From positions 4,278,001-4,342,000 of the forward strand of contig NZ_CP030771.1 in NCBI RefSeq assembly GCF_006088715.1: a DNA stretch of 64,000 bases. The letters are read 5' to 3'. Made by a program: the position numbers and the translations under genes. The notes under the pieces are model-generated. The model was not told the origin of the DNA. It worked only from the letters and a program-made list of their open reading frames with translations, and ran no database searches. Positions 7,114 to 15,881 of the stretch are shown in pieces; position 1 is the stretch's first letter; each line of letters starts with the position of its first letter. This DNA comes from Streptomyces sp. YIM 121038. GTDB taxonomy: Bacteria > Actinomycetota > Actinomycetes > Streptomycetales > Streptomycetaceae.

Positions 7114-8226
7114 GTGTACGACCTGATCGCCAGTCCGCAGCAACGCACGTACCTGATCGCACGGCCCGGTGTGCGGCGGGCCGTCCAGCTCCCCGCCGCC
7201 CGCTACGAGGAGCTCGCCGCCGTCGCGGCGGCCGATGGCCTGGTGCCGGGGTGGGCGGCCGACGCCGCTCACCGGGCGTGGGGCCTGGACCTGGCCGGGC
7301 GGCCGCTGAACGGCGCCGTCCTGGTGAGGCCGCGCACCAGGCTGAACTACTCCCGCGCGACGTGGGAGGTGAACAAGGGCTGCAACTTCAACTGTGAGCA
7401 CTGCTATCTCGCGCAACGCCGCTTCGAGGGCTTGCCCTGGAAGGACAAGGTCCGGCTGATCGACATGATGTGTGAGGCCGGGGTGTTGTGGCTCCAGTTC
7501 ACGGGTGGGGAACCCACGATCGACCGCGACTTCCTGCGGGCCTACGCCTACGCCGCCGAGCGGGGCATGCTCCTGGAGATCCTGACCAACGGCTCCCGTC
7601 TGCACCGTGACGACGTCCTCGGCGCGCTCACCGCGATGAAGCCGCACAAGGTGACGGTGTCCCTGTACGGGGCGAGCGAGCAGTCAGCGGACTCCCTGAC
7701 CCGTACGCCGGGATCGTTCCGCCTGGTGATGAAAGGCCTGAAGGCGGCCCGCGAGGCAGGCGTCCCGGTGGAGATCGCGATCATCGTGACCACGCACAAC
7801 GCACACGAGGTCGACCAGATGCGGGCCATCGCCGCCGACTACGCCGACCGGTTCAGCCAGTACGCGTCGATCTCTCCCACCTACGACGGACAACCCGACC
7901 CGCTGGCCGTCCAGGCGCCCGAGCACCAGCGACGGACGGCCGTCTTCGACGGCTGCCCGGCCGGTCACACGTTCTTCCACGTCGACCCGTTCGGGCTCGC
8001 CACGATGTGCAAGATCGGGCGGGAGAACCCCATCGACCTCATGGAGACCGGCGTCGCCGGACTGCTGGGACTGCCAGCGGTCGCCGATGCCCAAATGCTT
8101 CGCGCCGGTGGCTGTACGGGCTGCACGTTCGCCAAGAAGTGCCGGGTGTGCCGCCCGGTGGCCAAGGCCATGCAGGCCGCGAAGGCACCACTGCAAAGTT
8201 ACTGCCGACACGGAGAAGGGACCTGA
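7114..8226 (+). CDS. Radical SAM / SPASM-like peptide-modifying enzyme
   Basis: A 370-residue enzyme. Residues 1-80 precede the barrel and may bind a leader peptide. The cluster motif NKGCNFNCEHCYL gives CxxxCxxC at Cys90, Cys94 and Cys97, followed by the GGEP-type motif LQFTGGEPTIDRDF that contacts SAM. The C-terminus has a cysteine-rich region (CPAGHTFF, then GGCTGCTFAKKCRVC, then SYC) like SPASM domains that hold auxiliary Fe-S clusters in RiPP maturases. The start is GTG at 7114 with GGGAGG upstream; an ATG two bases earlier is out of frame and stops at once. The next gene, 3 bases downstream, encodes a 45-residue peptide that is the likely substrate. Confidence 0.88.
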   Translation: MYDLIASPQQRTYLIARPGVRRAVQLPAARYEELAAVAAADGLVPGWAADAAHRAWGLDLAGRPLNGAVLVRPRTRLNYSRATWEVNKGCNFNCEHCYLAQRRFEGLPWKDKVRLIDMMCEAGVLWLQFTGGEPTIDRDFLRAYAYAAERGMLLEILTNGSRLHRDDVLGALTAMKPHKVTVSLYGASEQSADSLTRTPGSFRLVMKGLKAAREAGVPVEIAIIVTTHNAHEVDQMRAIAADYADRFSQYASISPTYDGQPDPLAVQAPEHQRRTAVFDGCPAGHTFFHVDPFGLATMCKIGRENPIDLMETGVAGLLGLPAVADAQMLRAGGCTGCTFAKKCRVCRPVAKAMQAAKAPLQSYCRHGEGT

Positions 8227-8229
8227 GCC

Positions 8230-8367
8230 ATGACCGCTGTAGCCGTGGAGATCACCGCCCGGCCGAAGGCGCCGCAGGAGCCGGAGGGGCTGACCTTCGT
8301 TGACGACGTGGAGTCGCTCACCGAGGACTCGTCCGCCGCGTGCAACGACGACAACCCGTACCGGTAG
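8230..8367 (+). CDS. Putative RiPP precursor peptide (45 residues)
   Basis: Starts 3 bases after the radical SAM stop with GAGAAGGG upstream. The peptide has an N-terminal MTAVAVEITARPKAPQEPEG, an acidic middle (FVDDVESLTEDSS) and a C-terminal AACNDDNPYR. The single cysteine and the Asn/Asp/Tyr/Arg tail would be the modification zone. I do not recognise it as a known precursor class (it lacks the mycofactocin, PqqA, SCIFF and FxsA signatures). Size, coupling to a SPASM-type enzyme and a terminator immediately after the gene support the call. Confidence 0.72.
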   Translation: MTAVAVEITARPKAPQEPEGLTFVDDVESLTEDSSAACNDDNPYR

Positions 8368-8392
8368 AGGCCGAGCCTCGCCTCTGGCGTGA

Positions 8393-8432
8393 GGAGGGTT
8401 CCGCGCAGTGGTCGCGCTGTGCGGAACCCTCC
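8393..8432 (+). terminator. Hairpin after the precursor gene
   Basis: A 12-bp perfect inverted repeat: GGAGGGTTCCGC (8393-8404) and GCGGAACCCTCC (8421-8432). It sits 25 bases after the precursor stop and before the kinase start. It may reduce read-through so that the peptide is made in excess over the kinase, a common arrangement in RiPP loci. Confidence 0.65.
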
Positions 8433-8456
8433 GCGCTTTCGTGGCAGGGTGCCCGC

Positions 8457-9272
8457 ATGCCGACCGAGCGCATCGACTTCGCCGACCTTCCCGACACCGT
8501 CCAGCACGACGTGATCGCTCATACTGGCCCGCTCCTCAAGGTGGAGACCACGGCGTCGGGCTTCAACTCCGCGATCTCCGCGCGCCTGACCACCGAGACC
8601 GGTGACGTGTACGTCAAGGGCCTGCCCGAAGGCCACCCCCGCCAGTGGACCCAAGGCCGCGAAGCGGCCGTCGGGCCCCTCCTGGAAGGGATCTCGCCCC
8701 GCGTCCTGTGGCGGGTGGAGACAGGCGGGTGGGACCTCCTCGGCTTCGAATACGTCCAGGCCCGCCACGCCGACTACGCCCCCGCCTCGCCGGACCTTGA
8801 GGCCATGGCCGTGCTTCTGGCCCACCTGTCCACGGTGCGGGCGCCGGAAGGGGTGGAGCTGAAGGAGGCCGGCCACCGGCTCCGCGACCACGCGCCCAAG
8901 GAAGCCCTCGCCTACTTCGCCGGGGACGCGCTCCTGCACACCGACCCGAACACCACCAATGTGATGATCACGCCCGGCGGAGGCGCACGGCTGGTCGACT
9001 GGGCCTGGGCGACGCGCGGGGCGCCCTGGCTCGATGCCGGGTACTGGGTGGTGTGGCTGATCGCCGAGGGCGACCACAGCCCCGCGAGCGCCGAGGCTTG
9101 GGCCGCCCGCATGCCCGCCTTCCAAGCCGCGCCGCCGGAGGCTGTCGACGCTTTCGCCCTAGCCAACGAGAGCGTGTGGAGTGGAACCTTCAAGGAACAG
9201 CCGGACGACTGGACCCGGCGCGTTCACGAGGCAACGAAGACGTGGGCCGCGCACCGCTCCTGCCGCCCCTGA
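8457..9272 (+). CDS. Aminoglycoside phosphotransferase-like (APH-fold) kinase
   Basis: A 271-residue protein with the APH/choline-kinase architecture. It has an N-lobe with a conserved lysine in DVYVKGLPEGHP, a Brenner-type catalytic loop LLHTDPNTTNVMI (Asp then Asn) and the metal-binding LVDWAWATRG. In this family HGD is more usual than HTD at the catalytic loop. Such kinases in Streptomyces act on small molecules or, in some RiPP pathways, on peptides. Here the position directly after a radical SAM enzyme and precursor suggests a role on that product or in self-protection. The ATG at 8457 has only a weak AGGG upstream. Confidence 0.75.
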   Translation: MPTERIDFADLPDTVQHDVIAHTGPLLKVETTASGFNSAISARLTTETGDVYVKGLPEGHPRQWTQGREAAVGPLLEGISPRVLWRVETGGWDLLGFEYVQARHADYAPASPDLEAMAVLLAHLSTVRAPEGVELKEAGHRLRDHAPKEALAYFAGDALLHTDPNTTNVMITPGGGARLVDWAWATRGAPWLDAGYWVVWLIAEGDHSPASAEAWAARMPAFQAAPPEAVDAFALANESVWSGTFKEQPDDWTRRVHEATKTWAAHRSCRP

Positions 9273-10149
9273 CTTGAGGGTGTGCGTCGTGCGACACAGA
9301 CCGCAGCCGCCGTCGCACCGGGCTCGGCGGGCCTTCTTCTGGGAATCTCTCGGATAGAGGGCCCGACCGTGCCGGGGCCACCAAGCCCGGAAGGACGCGC
9401 CCCGTGACCGTCGAGACCAAGCCGGACGAGCTGGAGCTCCGCCGGGTTCATCTGGCCTCCGATTCCGCGCCGGCCTTCGTCGCCGAGGCGCACGCGCGGG
9501 GTGGGCGGCCGTCGTGACCGTGGCCGTAGGTAAGCCGGTCGGCTTCGTCCACGGGACCCCTCTACGCGACGACGGCACCGACCCGCACGAGATGGCGTCA
9601 GTGTTCTAGGACACCGACACCCCACCGACGGGCAGTGGCAGTGCATCTCGGAGCCCAAGCCGCTGCGCGCGACGGCCGGGAACTTGGAGCGTGCCGCTGT
9701 GCAGCGCTGTGTGAGCGGACGGTTCCTCAAAGCTCGTCATCGTCTGGATCACGCAGCACTGCCCGTGCCCTCCGACATGAAACGCGGCGTCGGCGGGGAG
9801 CCGGCCGGGAGGTCTCAGCTGGTGTCCTGACCGGTAAAGGTGACCGTCGGCGAGGAGTTCATCCTGCGCGGTGAGCCTTTACGCCGACACACCGGGCGCC
9901 GTCGTCCGCGCGGGAGACGAGAACGCCTTCAGGATCTGGGTCCGGCACCCAGCCCCGGACCAGGACCAGGGTCCTGGTCCGGGATCGTTCCCGGGCGCCT
10001 GCCCAGGCGTTGGAGCCGCTGCGAGAATGGGCCGCGGACACTGACTCCTCCCGGGATCGCAGGCCGCCGCGGGAACGGCTCACGAACGACGGTCGCGGCA
10101 GACCGGCGAAGGCCGGGACCGACCGGTCAGGGAAAGGACCACTACCAGC
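9273..10149. pseudogene. Decayed region with gene remnants
   Basis: There is no intact gene in about 880 bases. A 37-codon frame (9404-9517, starting GTG with AAGGACG upstream) and a 31-codon frame (9514-9609) overlap as GTGA. The second reads VGKPVGFVHGTPLRDDG, which resembles a strand of a GNAT acetyltransferase, so the pair may be pieces of one broken gene. The third palindrome TGTCGCACGACR lies at 9285-9296. The promoter of the downstream histidine kinase must lie near the right end. Identification of the remnant is tentative. Confidence 0.4.
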
Positions 10150-11367
10150 ATGTCGACGCACCACCGGCCCCTGCCGTCGTCGAGAGCCGACGGCCTGCCC
10201 TGGACCGCGGGTGACGCACTGGTGGCTGTCGGGGCGGCCGTCGTCGACCTCCTCGGCTACACGATCGGCGACCCGGACGGCGGTCGGCCGGTCTCCCTGA
10301 CCGCGCTGGTCCTGCTCGTACTGGCGGCCGTACCGCTGCTCACCAGGCGTGGCTACCCGCTGGCGTCGCTTGCGGGTGTGCTGGTCCTCGGTCTGGCACT
10401 GAACCTGAGCGGGCCGATGCCACACCACTTCAACGGCACACTCGCCGTGGCGCTGTTCGCCGTGGCCCGGTCCTGCGGTCTCGCGGTGGCGGCGCCGGCC
10501 GCTCTCGTGGCGGCCGCCGTGCCGCTGCTGGGCCGGGGGCGACCGCTGCCGCCGCCGGTCGCGGACATGGCGAGCAACGTGTGCGCCGTGGTGCTGGTCG
10601 TTGCTGTGGCCGAGGCGCTGAAGCGCCGACAGCGGGCGGTGGAGGTCCGGCGCAGACTGCTGGCCGACCGTGCGGTGGCCCAGGAACGTCGCCGCATCGC
10701 ACGGGAACTGCACGACATCGTCGCCCACCACATCACCACCATGCAGCTGATGGCGGGCGGCGCCAGAGCCAACCTCGGGGGCGATGCCGAAGTGGTGCGC
10801 GACGCGCTGGTCACCCTGGAGGGTTCCGGGAAAATGGCGCTGCACGAGATGCGCCAACTGCTCGACGTGCTCCGGGCCGGCGACGAGCCGGACGAGGCGC
10901 CGTCCGCGCCGCAACCCGGTGTCGAAAGCCTCGGACAGCTCGTTGATGAGTCCAGGAGCGTCGGTCTGCCCATCGACTTCGCTGTTCTCGGGGAGGAACG
11001 CCCGCTGCCACCGAGCACCGGCCTTGCGGTGTTCCGGATCGTCCAGGAGTCCCTCACCAACACCCGCAAGCACGCCGGCCGGGCCCAGGCGCGGGTGCGG
11101 CTGACTTACCACCCGGACCGGATCACCGTCGAGGTGTCCGACAACGGCACGGCCGCACCGGCCGAGACCCTGGTGGGCGCCCTGGCGGGGGCGGGCGGTG
11201 CGGGTGGACCGAGGTCGCGCGGCACCGGGTACGGACTGATCGGCATGCGCGAGCGCGTCGCGCTGCAGGGCGGCAGCATGGTGGCCGGTGGCCTTGATGG
11301 CGGTGGCTTCCGGGTGGCGGCCACCCTGCCGGTGGAGCCGGTCGACGGAGAGGAGCGGCTCGGATGA
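10150..11367 (+). CDS. Two-component sensor histidine kinase, NarL/DegS type
   Basis: A 405-residue kinase. Residues 15-160 hold four to five hydrophobic segments forming a membrane sensor without a large extracellular loop. A HisKA_3 dimerisation domain follows, with the phosphoacceptor in RRIARELHDIVAHHITTM. A HATPase_c domain then shows NTRKHAGRA (N box), VEVSDNGTAA (G1) and GYGLIGMRERVALQGG (G2). The stop overlaps the response regulator start (ATGA, 11364-11367). Two secreted serine hydrolases lie downstream, so cell-wall stress is a plausible signal, but that is inference. Confidence 0.92.
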   Translation: MSTHHRPLPSSRADGLPWTAGDALVAVGAAVVDLLGYTIGDPDGGRPVSLTALVLLVLAAVPLLTRRGYPLASLAGVLVLGLALNLSGPMPHHFNGTLAVALFAVARSCGLAVAAPAALVAAAVPLLGRGRPLPPPVADMASNVCAVVLVVAVAEALKRRQRAVEVRRRLLADRAVAQERRRIARELHDIVAHHITTMQLMAGGARANLGGDAEVVRDALVTLEGSGKMALHEMRQLLDVLRAGDEPDEAPSAPQPGVESLGQLVDESRSVGLPIDFAVLGEERPLPPSTGLAVFRIVQESLTNTRKHAGRAQARVRLTYHPDRITVEVSDNGTAAPAETLVGALAGAGGAGGPRSRGTGYGLIGMRERVALQGGSMVAGGLDGGGFRVAATLPVEPVDGEERLG

Positions 11368-12059
11368 CGGGACCGTCGGAACGGATCAGGGTACTGATCG
11401 CGGACGACCAGCCCCTCGTACGGCGGGGTGTGGCCCTGATCCTGAACCCCAACCCGGTGTTCGACGTGGTGGCCGAGGCGGACAACGGGCAGCAGGCGGT
11501 CGAGCTCGCGCACCAGCACCGGCCCCATGTCGTGGTGATGGACATCCGGATGCCGGTTCTCGACGGCGTGCAGGCGACTGAGCGGCTCGCGCGGGAGCTG
11601 CCCGCATGCCGAGTCCTGGCGTTGAGCACCTTCGACATGGACGAGTACGTGGTCGCCGCCCTGCGCGCCGGCGCCTCCGGGTTCCTGACCAAGGACGCCT
11701 CCCCGGAGGAGCTGGTGGCGGCCGTGCGCACCGTGCACACCGGAGAGGCGGCCGTGGCGCCCCGCCTGCTCACCCGGCTGATCTCCACCTACGTCACCGC
11801 AACCCGCCGTCCGAGGCCGCCGTCCCGGGTGCCCGGTGCGGGCGAACTGACACCTCGCGAGGTCGAGGTGTGGCACCTGCTCGCCACCGGCCTCGACAAC
11901 GCCGGGATCGCGTCGGCGATGGACGTCAGCGCCTCCACGGTCAAGAACCACATCACCAGCATCTTCGCCAAGCTGAGTGTCCGCGACCGCGCCCAGGCGG
12001 TAATCGCGGCCTACGAGTCGGGCCTGGTCGAGGCCGGATCGGTGAACTCGTTGGGCTGA
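11364..12059 (+). CDS. LuxR/NarL-family response regulator
   Basis: A 231-residue protein. The receiver domain (residues 8-125) has the acidic pocket LIADDQ, the phosphorylated aspartate in VVVMDIRMPVLDG, the LSTFD switch and the lysine in FLTKDAS. A linker leads to a LuxR HTH (residues 160-222): LTPREVEVWHLLATGLDNAG and STVKNHITSIFAKLSVRDR. It is translationally coupled to the upstream kinase and forms its cognate pair. Candidate targets are the serine hydrolase genes immediately downstream. Confidence 0.93.
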   Translation: MTGPSERIRVLIADDQPLVRRGVALILNPNPVFDVVAEADNGQQAVELAHQHRPHVVVMDIRMPVLDGVQATERLARELPACRVLALSTFDMDEYVVAALRAGASGFLTKDASPEELVAAVRTVHTGEAAVAPRLLTRLISTYVTATRRPRPPSRVPGAGELTPREVEVWHLLATGLDNAGIASAMDVSASTVKNHITSIFAKLSVRDRAQAVIAAYESGLVEAGSVNSLG

Positions 12060-12134
12060 ACCTGGCTGTCCCCGGGGGTGGCGCCGATCAGCGGCACAGG
12101 GCCGCGTCGACTGCGGCCTCCACATGCTGCTCGG

Positions 12135-12195
12135 CTCAACTCCTTCTTCACCGCGCTCCTCCGCGGCCGACTCCTGCCCCGGTCCCGAGTGATGC
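12135..12195 (+). pseudogene. C-terminal fragment of a serine hydrolase gene
   Basis: The frame reads LNSFFTALLRGRLLPRS, clearly homologous to LNRFFSALVRGKLMPEK in the intact hydrolase at 12994-14184. Nothing before or after it continues the protein. Ten bases further on, an N-terminal fragment of the same family begins on the opposite strand. The two look like pieces of one gene split by an inversion or deletion. Confidence 0.6.
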
Positions 12196-12204
12196 GGGGG
12201 GTGG

Positions 12205-12660
12205 TCCTTTGTCCACGTATTCGAGCAGGCCGCTGGTGTGCTGGAGCAGTTGGCGGACGGTGATGTTGTGTCCGTCGATGCCGTCGCCGCGCAGCAGGCC
12301 CGGCAGGTAGGTCTCCACCGGCGCGTCGAGACCGACCTTTCCTTCGGCGACGAGTTGCAGGACGACGACGGTGAAGGTCTTGGCGGTGCTGCCGACGCGT
12401 ATCCGGCCGTCGACGGGGACCTTGGCCCTGGTAGCGAGGTCGCCAGCGGTGTAGGTGCGGGTGCGGCCGTCGCGACCCTTGACGGTGGCCAGTGCGGCGG
12501 GAAGGCCGCCGTCCTTCACAGCGCGTTCAGGCTCGACTGGACACTGTCGGGCCTGACGACCGCGAACGCCGCGGTCGGTGCCGACCGGTCCGGCCGCCAT
12601 GACACCGGCGGCCACGAGCGCCACCGCCCGGTGTCGACCGTACCGACAGGGCGTGGGAAG
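12205..12660 (-). pseudogene. Truncated, frameshifted serine hydrolase (beta-lactamase family)
   Basis: The minus strand encodes the N-terminal third of a class C beta-lactamase / D,D-peptidase-like protein: DGRIRVGSTAKTFTVVVLQL (SxxK motif STAK), AEGKVGLDAPVETYLPGLLR and ITVRQLLQHTSG, closely like the gene at 14365. Homology stops near 12205 with the C-terminal two thirds missing. A frameshift near 12516-12522 separates the mature N-terminus (VVRPDSVQSSLNAL, followed by TGA) from the rest. It is a clear pseudogene. Confidence 0.75.
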
Positions 12661-12993
12661 CGACTGCGCGATGCGTGCTCGTGCACGGAGGAACCCCTCG
12701 GATGGATGGTGCTGGTGATTCCCTGCCTTCGCCAAGAGGAGTTCGTCCGCCCCCAGGACGAGCCCGGCCCCGGGAGCGGACTCCCCGGGATAGCCCGAGG
12801 CAGGACCGTGCTCCTGGCCGCCGTCGATCTCTAGGACCAGATTCGCCAGGATCCTCAACTGCCCTGCTTCCGGGCGCAGTCCCTCCCTGCAACCACGGTT
12901 CACCGTGTCACCTAAAGCATCACGAAAGGCGCACGGGCCGGGGTGAGTGCCGCGACCGCGGCACGGCATGCTCAGACCGCAAAGGAGCACGGC

Positions 12994-14184
12994 ATGGCAG
13001 TACGTCGACGAGTGCACACCGGGATAGTGGGGCTCGCCGCGGCGGCAGTGGCCGCTACCGCGTTCACGTCCCCCGCACACGCCGGGCCGGGGAAGGGGCA
13101 CGCGGCGACCCAGCGTGCGATGGACGCCATGGTGGCCGACGAGGTTCCCGGGGTCACGGCCGCGGGAGTGGACAAGGGTGATGCCTGGCGGGGCACTTCG
13201 GGGGTCGGCGACCTGAAGACGGGCAAGCCGCGAGGCACCGACGAGCGGTTCCGGATCGGCAGCATCACCAAGACGTTCGTGGCGACCGTGCTGCTGCAGA
13301 TGGAGGCCGAGGGCAGGCTCGACCTCGACGACACCGTGGAGCACTGGCTTCCCGGCCTCGTACAGGGCAACGGCAACGACGGCCGCAAGATCACCGTGCG
13401 CCAGCTCCTCAACCACACCAGCGGGCTCTTCAACTACACCAGCGACATGGAGTTCGCGAAGGATGTCCTGCTGGAGGGCTTCCCCGCGCACCGCTACGAC
13501 ACCCACACGCCGCGGGAACTGATACGGGTGGCACTGGCACACAAGCCGGACTTCACGCCTGGCGCCAAACACTCGTACTCCAACACCGGTTACATCCTGG
13601 CCGGGTTGATCATCGAGAAGGTCAGCGGCAACAGCTACCGGCACGAGATCCGTGAGCGCATCATCAACCCGCTCGGCCTGCGGAACACCCGCCTCCCGGG
13701 CGCCGATCCCCTCCTGCCGAAGCCGAGCAGCCGGGCGTACTCGAAGCTGAGCAAAGACCCCGCCGCGACGAGGGTCCACGACGTCACCGAGAACAACATG
13801 ACCTGGGCCTGGGCGGCAGGCGAAGGCATCTCCACGACCGGCGACCTCAACCGGTTCTTCAGCGCTTTGGTGCGCGGCAAGCTGATGCCCGAGAAGCAAC
13901 TCGCCGAAATGCAGGCGACGGTGCCCACGCCCGACGACCCCGTTTACTCCGGCTACGGCCTCGGGCTGTACAGCGTCAGGACGAGCTGCCAGGCGAAACT
14001 GTGGAGCCACAGCGGCGGAACCCCCGGCTCCATCACGGAGACCGTGACCACTGAGGACGGCCGTCACACCTTCACGTACAACGCCAACGGCGACTGGAGC
14101 GCGAGGGGCTACGTGATCGACGCGGAGTTCTGCGGCGTGGTCGGCAAGGGCAAGCAGGGGGAGCGTCCGGCGCCTCGGCTGTGA
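12994..14184 (+). CDS. Secreted serine hydrolase (class C beta-lactamase / D,D-peptidase fold)
   Basis: A 396-residue protein with a Sec signal peptide (residues 1-30, basic start, hydrophobic core, cleavage after AHA). Active-site motifs of the family are present: SITK (Ser90 nucleophile, Lys93), YSN in KHSYSNTGYILAG near residue 190, and HSGG near residue 337 (replacing KTG). Family members hydrolyse D-Ala-D-Ala peptides, esters or beta-lactams; substrate cannot be told from sequence. ATG at 12994 has AAAGGAG at 6 bases. A paralogue follows at 14365 and a broken third copy precedes it, which suggests local duplication. Confidence 0.88.
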   Translation: MAVRRRVHTGIVGLAAAAVAATAFTSPAHAGPGKGHAATQRAMDAMVADEVPGVTAAGVDKGDAWRGTSGVGDLKTGKPRGTDERFRIGSITKTFVATVLLQMEAEGRLDLDDTVEHWLPGLVQGNGNDGRKITVRQLLNHTSGLFNYTSDMEFAKDVLLEGFPAHRYDTHTPRELIRVALAHKPDFTPGAKHSYSNTGYILAGLIIEKVSGNSYRHEIRERIINPLGLRNTRLPGADPLLPKPSSRAYSKLSKDPAATRVHDVTENNMTWAWAAGEGISTTGDLNRFFSALVRGKLMPEKQLAEMQATVPTPDDPVYSGYGLGLYSVRTSCQAKLWSHSGGTPGSITETVTTEDGRHTFTYNANGDWSARGYVIDAEFCGVVGKGKQGERPAPRL

Positions 14185-14364
14185 AGTGCCGCCAGGCCAA
14201 GTGAGGTGAGGCGAACCGGCAGTCCGCTCCCAGGGAGGTTCTGGGAGTGGGCTCCCGATAAGGCCGAGGGTCTGGTCAGGGTCATCCCTGATGGTGACGG
14301 TGGGTGCCTCCAGCAGAGTTGATTTCGCCGCTCAGGCCCGTCACCCCACTCTGGAGGAACCCCG

Positions 14365-15489
14365 ATGCATAAACGTCTCGCCCTGACCACCCTTGCCCTG
14401 GCCACCGCTGTCACCGCCGGTGTGGCATCCCCCGCGAGCGCCGCCCGACCGGACCCCGTGAGACAGGGTCTTGAGACGCTGGTTGACTCGGATCACGCAC
14501 CCGGCGCGCTGGCGAGCGTGCTGGACGGCAAGGGGAAGTTCCGTACCTACACCGCAGGGGTGGGAGACCGGGACACGCACGCGAAGATGCCCCGCAACGC
14601 CCAGGTGCGGATCGGTAGCGTCACCAAAACATTCACCGCGGCGGTCGTGCTGCAACTGGTCGGTGAGGGCAAGATCAGCCTCGACAAGCCGGTCGACGAG
14701 TATCTGCCGGGACTCGTCCGGGGCGAGAGGATCGACGGGAACCGCATCACGGTGCGCCAGCTCCTGCAGCACACCAGCGGACTGCCCGACTACGAAGACG
14801 ACGTCACCAGTGACATCTTGGAGCGCCGCTACCTCTCGCCCCGCGACGCCCTCGACATCGCCCTCAAGCACAAGGCCGTCTTCAAACCCGGCAAGAAGTG
14901 GTCGTACAGCAACACCAACTACCTGGTGGCCGGCCTGATCGTGGAGCGGGTCACCGGACGGCCCCTCGCTGAGCAGATCGACAAGCGCGTCATCCAGAAG
15001 CTGGGGCTGCGCCACACCTACTTCCCTGCCCCCGGCGAGACGACCATCCGGCAGCGCCACCCCCAGGGCTACCGCCCGGACCCCCAGGGCGCCCCCGCGC
15101 GCAACGTCACCGAGATTGACCCCTCCGCGGGCTGGGCGGCGGGCGCGATGGTCTCCACCAACTCCGACCTCAACCGGTTCTTCTCGGCGCTGCTCAAAGA
15201 CGACGGCAACCCTCTCCTCAAGCAGGCCCAGCGCAAGCAGATGCGCACTACCGTCCGCATGCAGAAGGGGAAATCCCGTTACACCATGGGACTGGGGATC
15301 ATGCGGGTTCAGCAGTCGGACAAGTGCGCCTTCTGGGGCCACAGCGGCGGCATCCCCGGCTTCGGAACCTGGGCCGGTGCCACCGACGACGGCCGCGCCG
15401 CCAGCGTCACGATGAACCTCGAACCGAAGACCGGCGAAGCCGTAGGGCACCTTGAGGAGACCGTGACAGCGGCCCTGTGCCGACGCTGA
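14365..15489 (+). CDS. Secreted serine hydrolase, paralogue of the preceding gene
   Basis: A 374-residue protein with a signal peptide (residues 1-26, cleavage near ASA/A). It has SVTK (Ser85, Lys88), YSN in WSYSNTNYLVAG and HSGG in GHSGGIPGFG. It aligns along its length with the gene at 12994 and, more closely, with the pseudogene at 12205-12660. ATG at 14365 is preceded by GGAGGAACCCCG. The 180-base gap from the upstream gene suggests its own promoter. It is the last gene before the att repeat. Confidence 0.88.
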   Translation: MHKRLALTTLALATAVTAGVASPASAARPDPVRQGLETLVDSDHAPGALASVLDGKGKFRTYTAGVGDRDTHAKMPRNAQVRIGSVTKTFTAAVVLQLVGEGKISLDKPVDEYLPGLVRGERIDGNRITVRQLLQHTSGLPDYEDDVTSDILERRYLSPRDALDIALKHKAVFKPGKKWSYSNTNYLVAGLIVERVTGRPLAEQIDKRVIQKLGLRHTYFPAPGETTIRQRHPQGYRPDPQGAPARNVTEIDPSAGWAAGAMVSTNSDLNRFFSALLKDDGNPLLKQAQRKQMRTTVRMQKGKSRYTMGLGIMRVQQSDKCAFWGHSGGIPGFGTWAGATDDGRAASVTMNLEPKTGEAVGHLEETVTAALCRR

Positions 15490-15725
15490 ACCAGGCCGCC
15501 TGGCCGACAGAGGCGCTCGCTCACTCATGGCCTGCCCCGTTCGAGCGCGGTTCCACACCTGGCTACGGGCACTCCGCCGCACTCTCGCATGCGTGAGCGA
15601 TGCGTGAGCGGACGACGCACCACGGGTCGTCCGCAGAGGGATCGGCGACCCTGCCGCGCGGCGCTGGCCAGGAAGAACAGCACCACGTGGCAGGGGTAAA
15701 CACCACCGATCATGGATTCCGTCCC

Positions 15726-15769
15726 ACTCCTAAAGCGGGTGTCGCAGGTTCGAATCCTGCCGGGGGCAC
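15726..15769 (+). repeat. att direct repeat, tRNA-Arg(CCU) 3' fragment (element A/B junction)
   Basis: A 44-bp sequence identical to 42569-42612. It folds as the 3' part of a tRNA: the anticodon loop CTCCTAA (anticodon CCU), 3' anticodon stem AGCGG, T arm GCAGG-TTCGAAT-CCTGC and acceptor strand CGGGGGC plus AC. The 27-31 stem strand that should precede the anticodon loop (CCGCT-like) and the D arm are absent upstream, so it is a fragment and not a gene. It marks the right end of element A and the left end of element B. Confidence 0.9.
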
Positions 15770-15881
15770 AGAGAAACACCTGGTCAGAGGCCCTTTCGCC
15801 CGACGGACGGGAGGGCCTTCGTACTCGCAGCACACATATGGCACACATGCGGCTGCGGGCAGAGGTGGGGAGCTGTGCGAG

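Larger units (their letters stand above)
1..15769. mobile_element. Integrative mobilisable element A (right part; left end outside window)
   Basis: The stretch holds the same ordered block (DUF3631 ATPase, DUF2637 membrane protein, MobC, MOBP relaxase) as element B to its right, and ends at a 44-bp tRNA-Arg(CCU) 3' fragment at 15726-15769. Its cargo is a candidate RiPP locus, a two-component system and serine hydrolases. No integrase is present in the visible part. By analogy with element B it should sit at the left end next to the intact tRNA, beyond base 1. The left boundary is therefore unknown. Placing the 10-15.5 kb genes inside the element rests only on their position before the att repeat. 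Confidence 0.75.

Noticed and set aside
12660..12940. Additional coding sequence between the pseudogene and the first intact hydrolase
   Set aside because: Frames on both strands lack ribosome binding sites and recognisable domains.
15726..15769. Possible complete tRNA gene
   Set aside because: Only the anticodon loop, T arm and 3' acceptor strand are present. The D arm and 5' acceptor strand are missing upstream here and at 42569.
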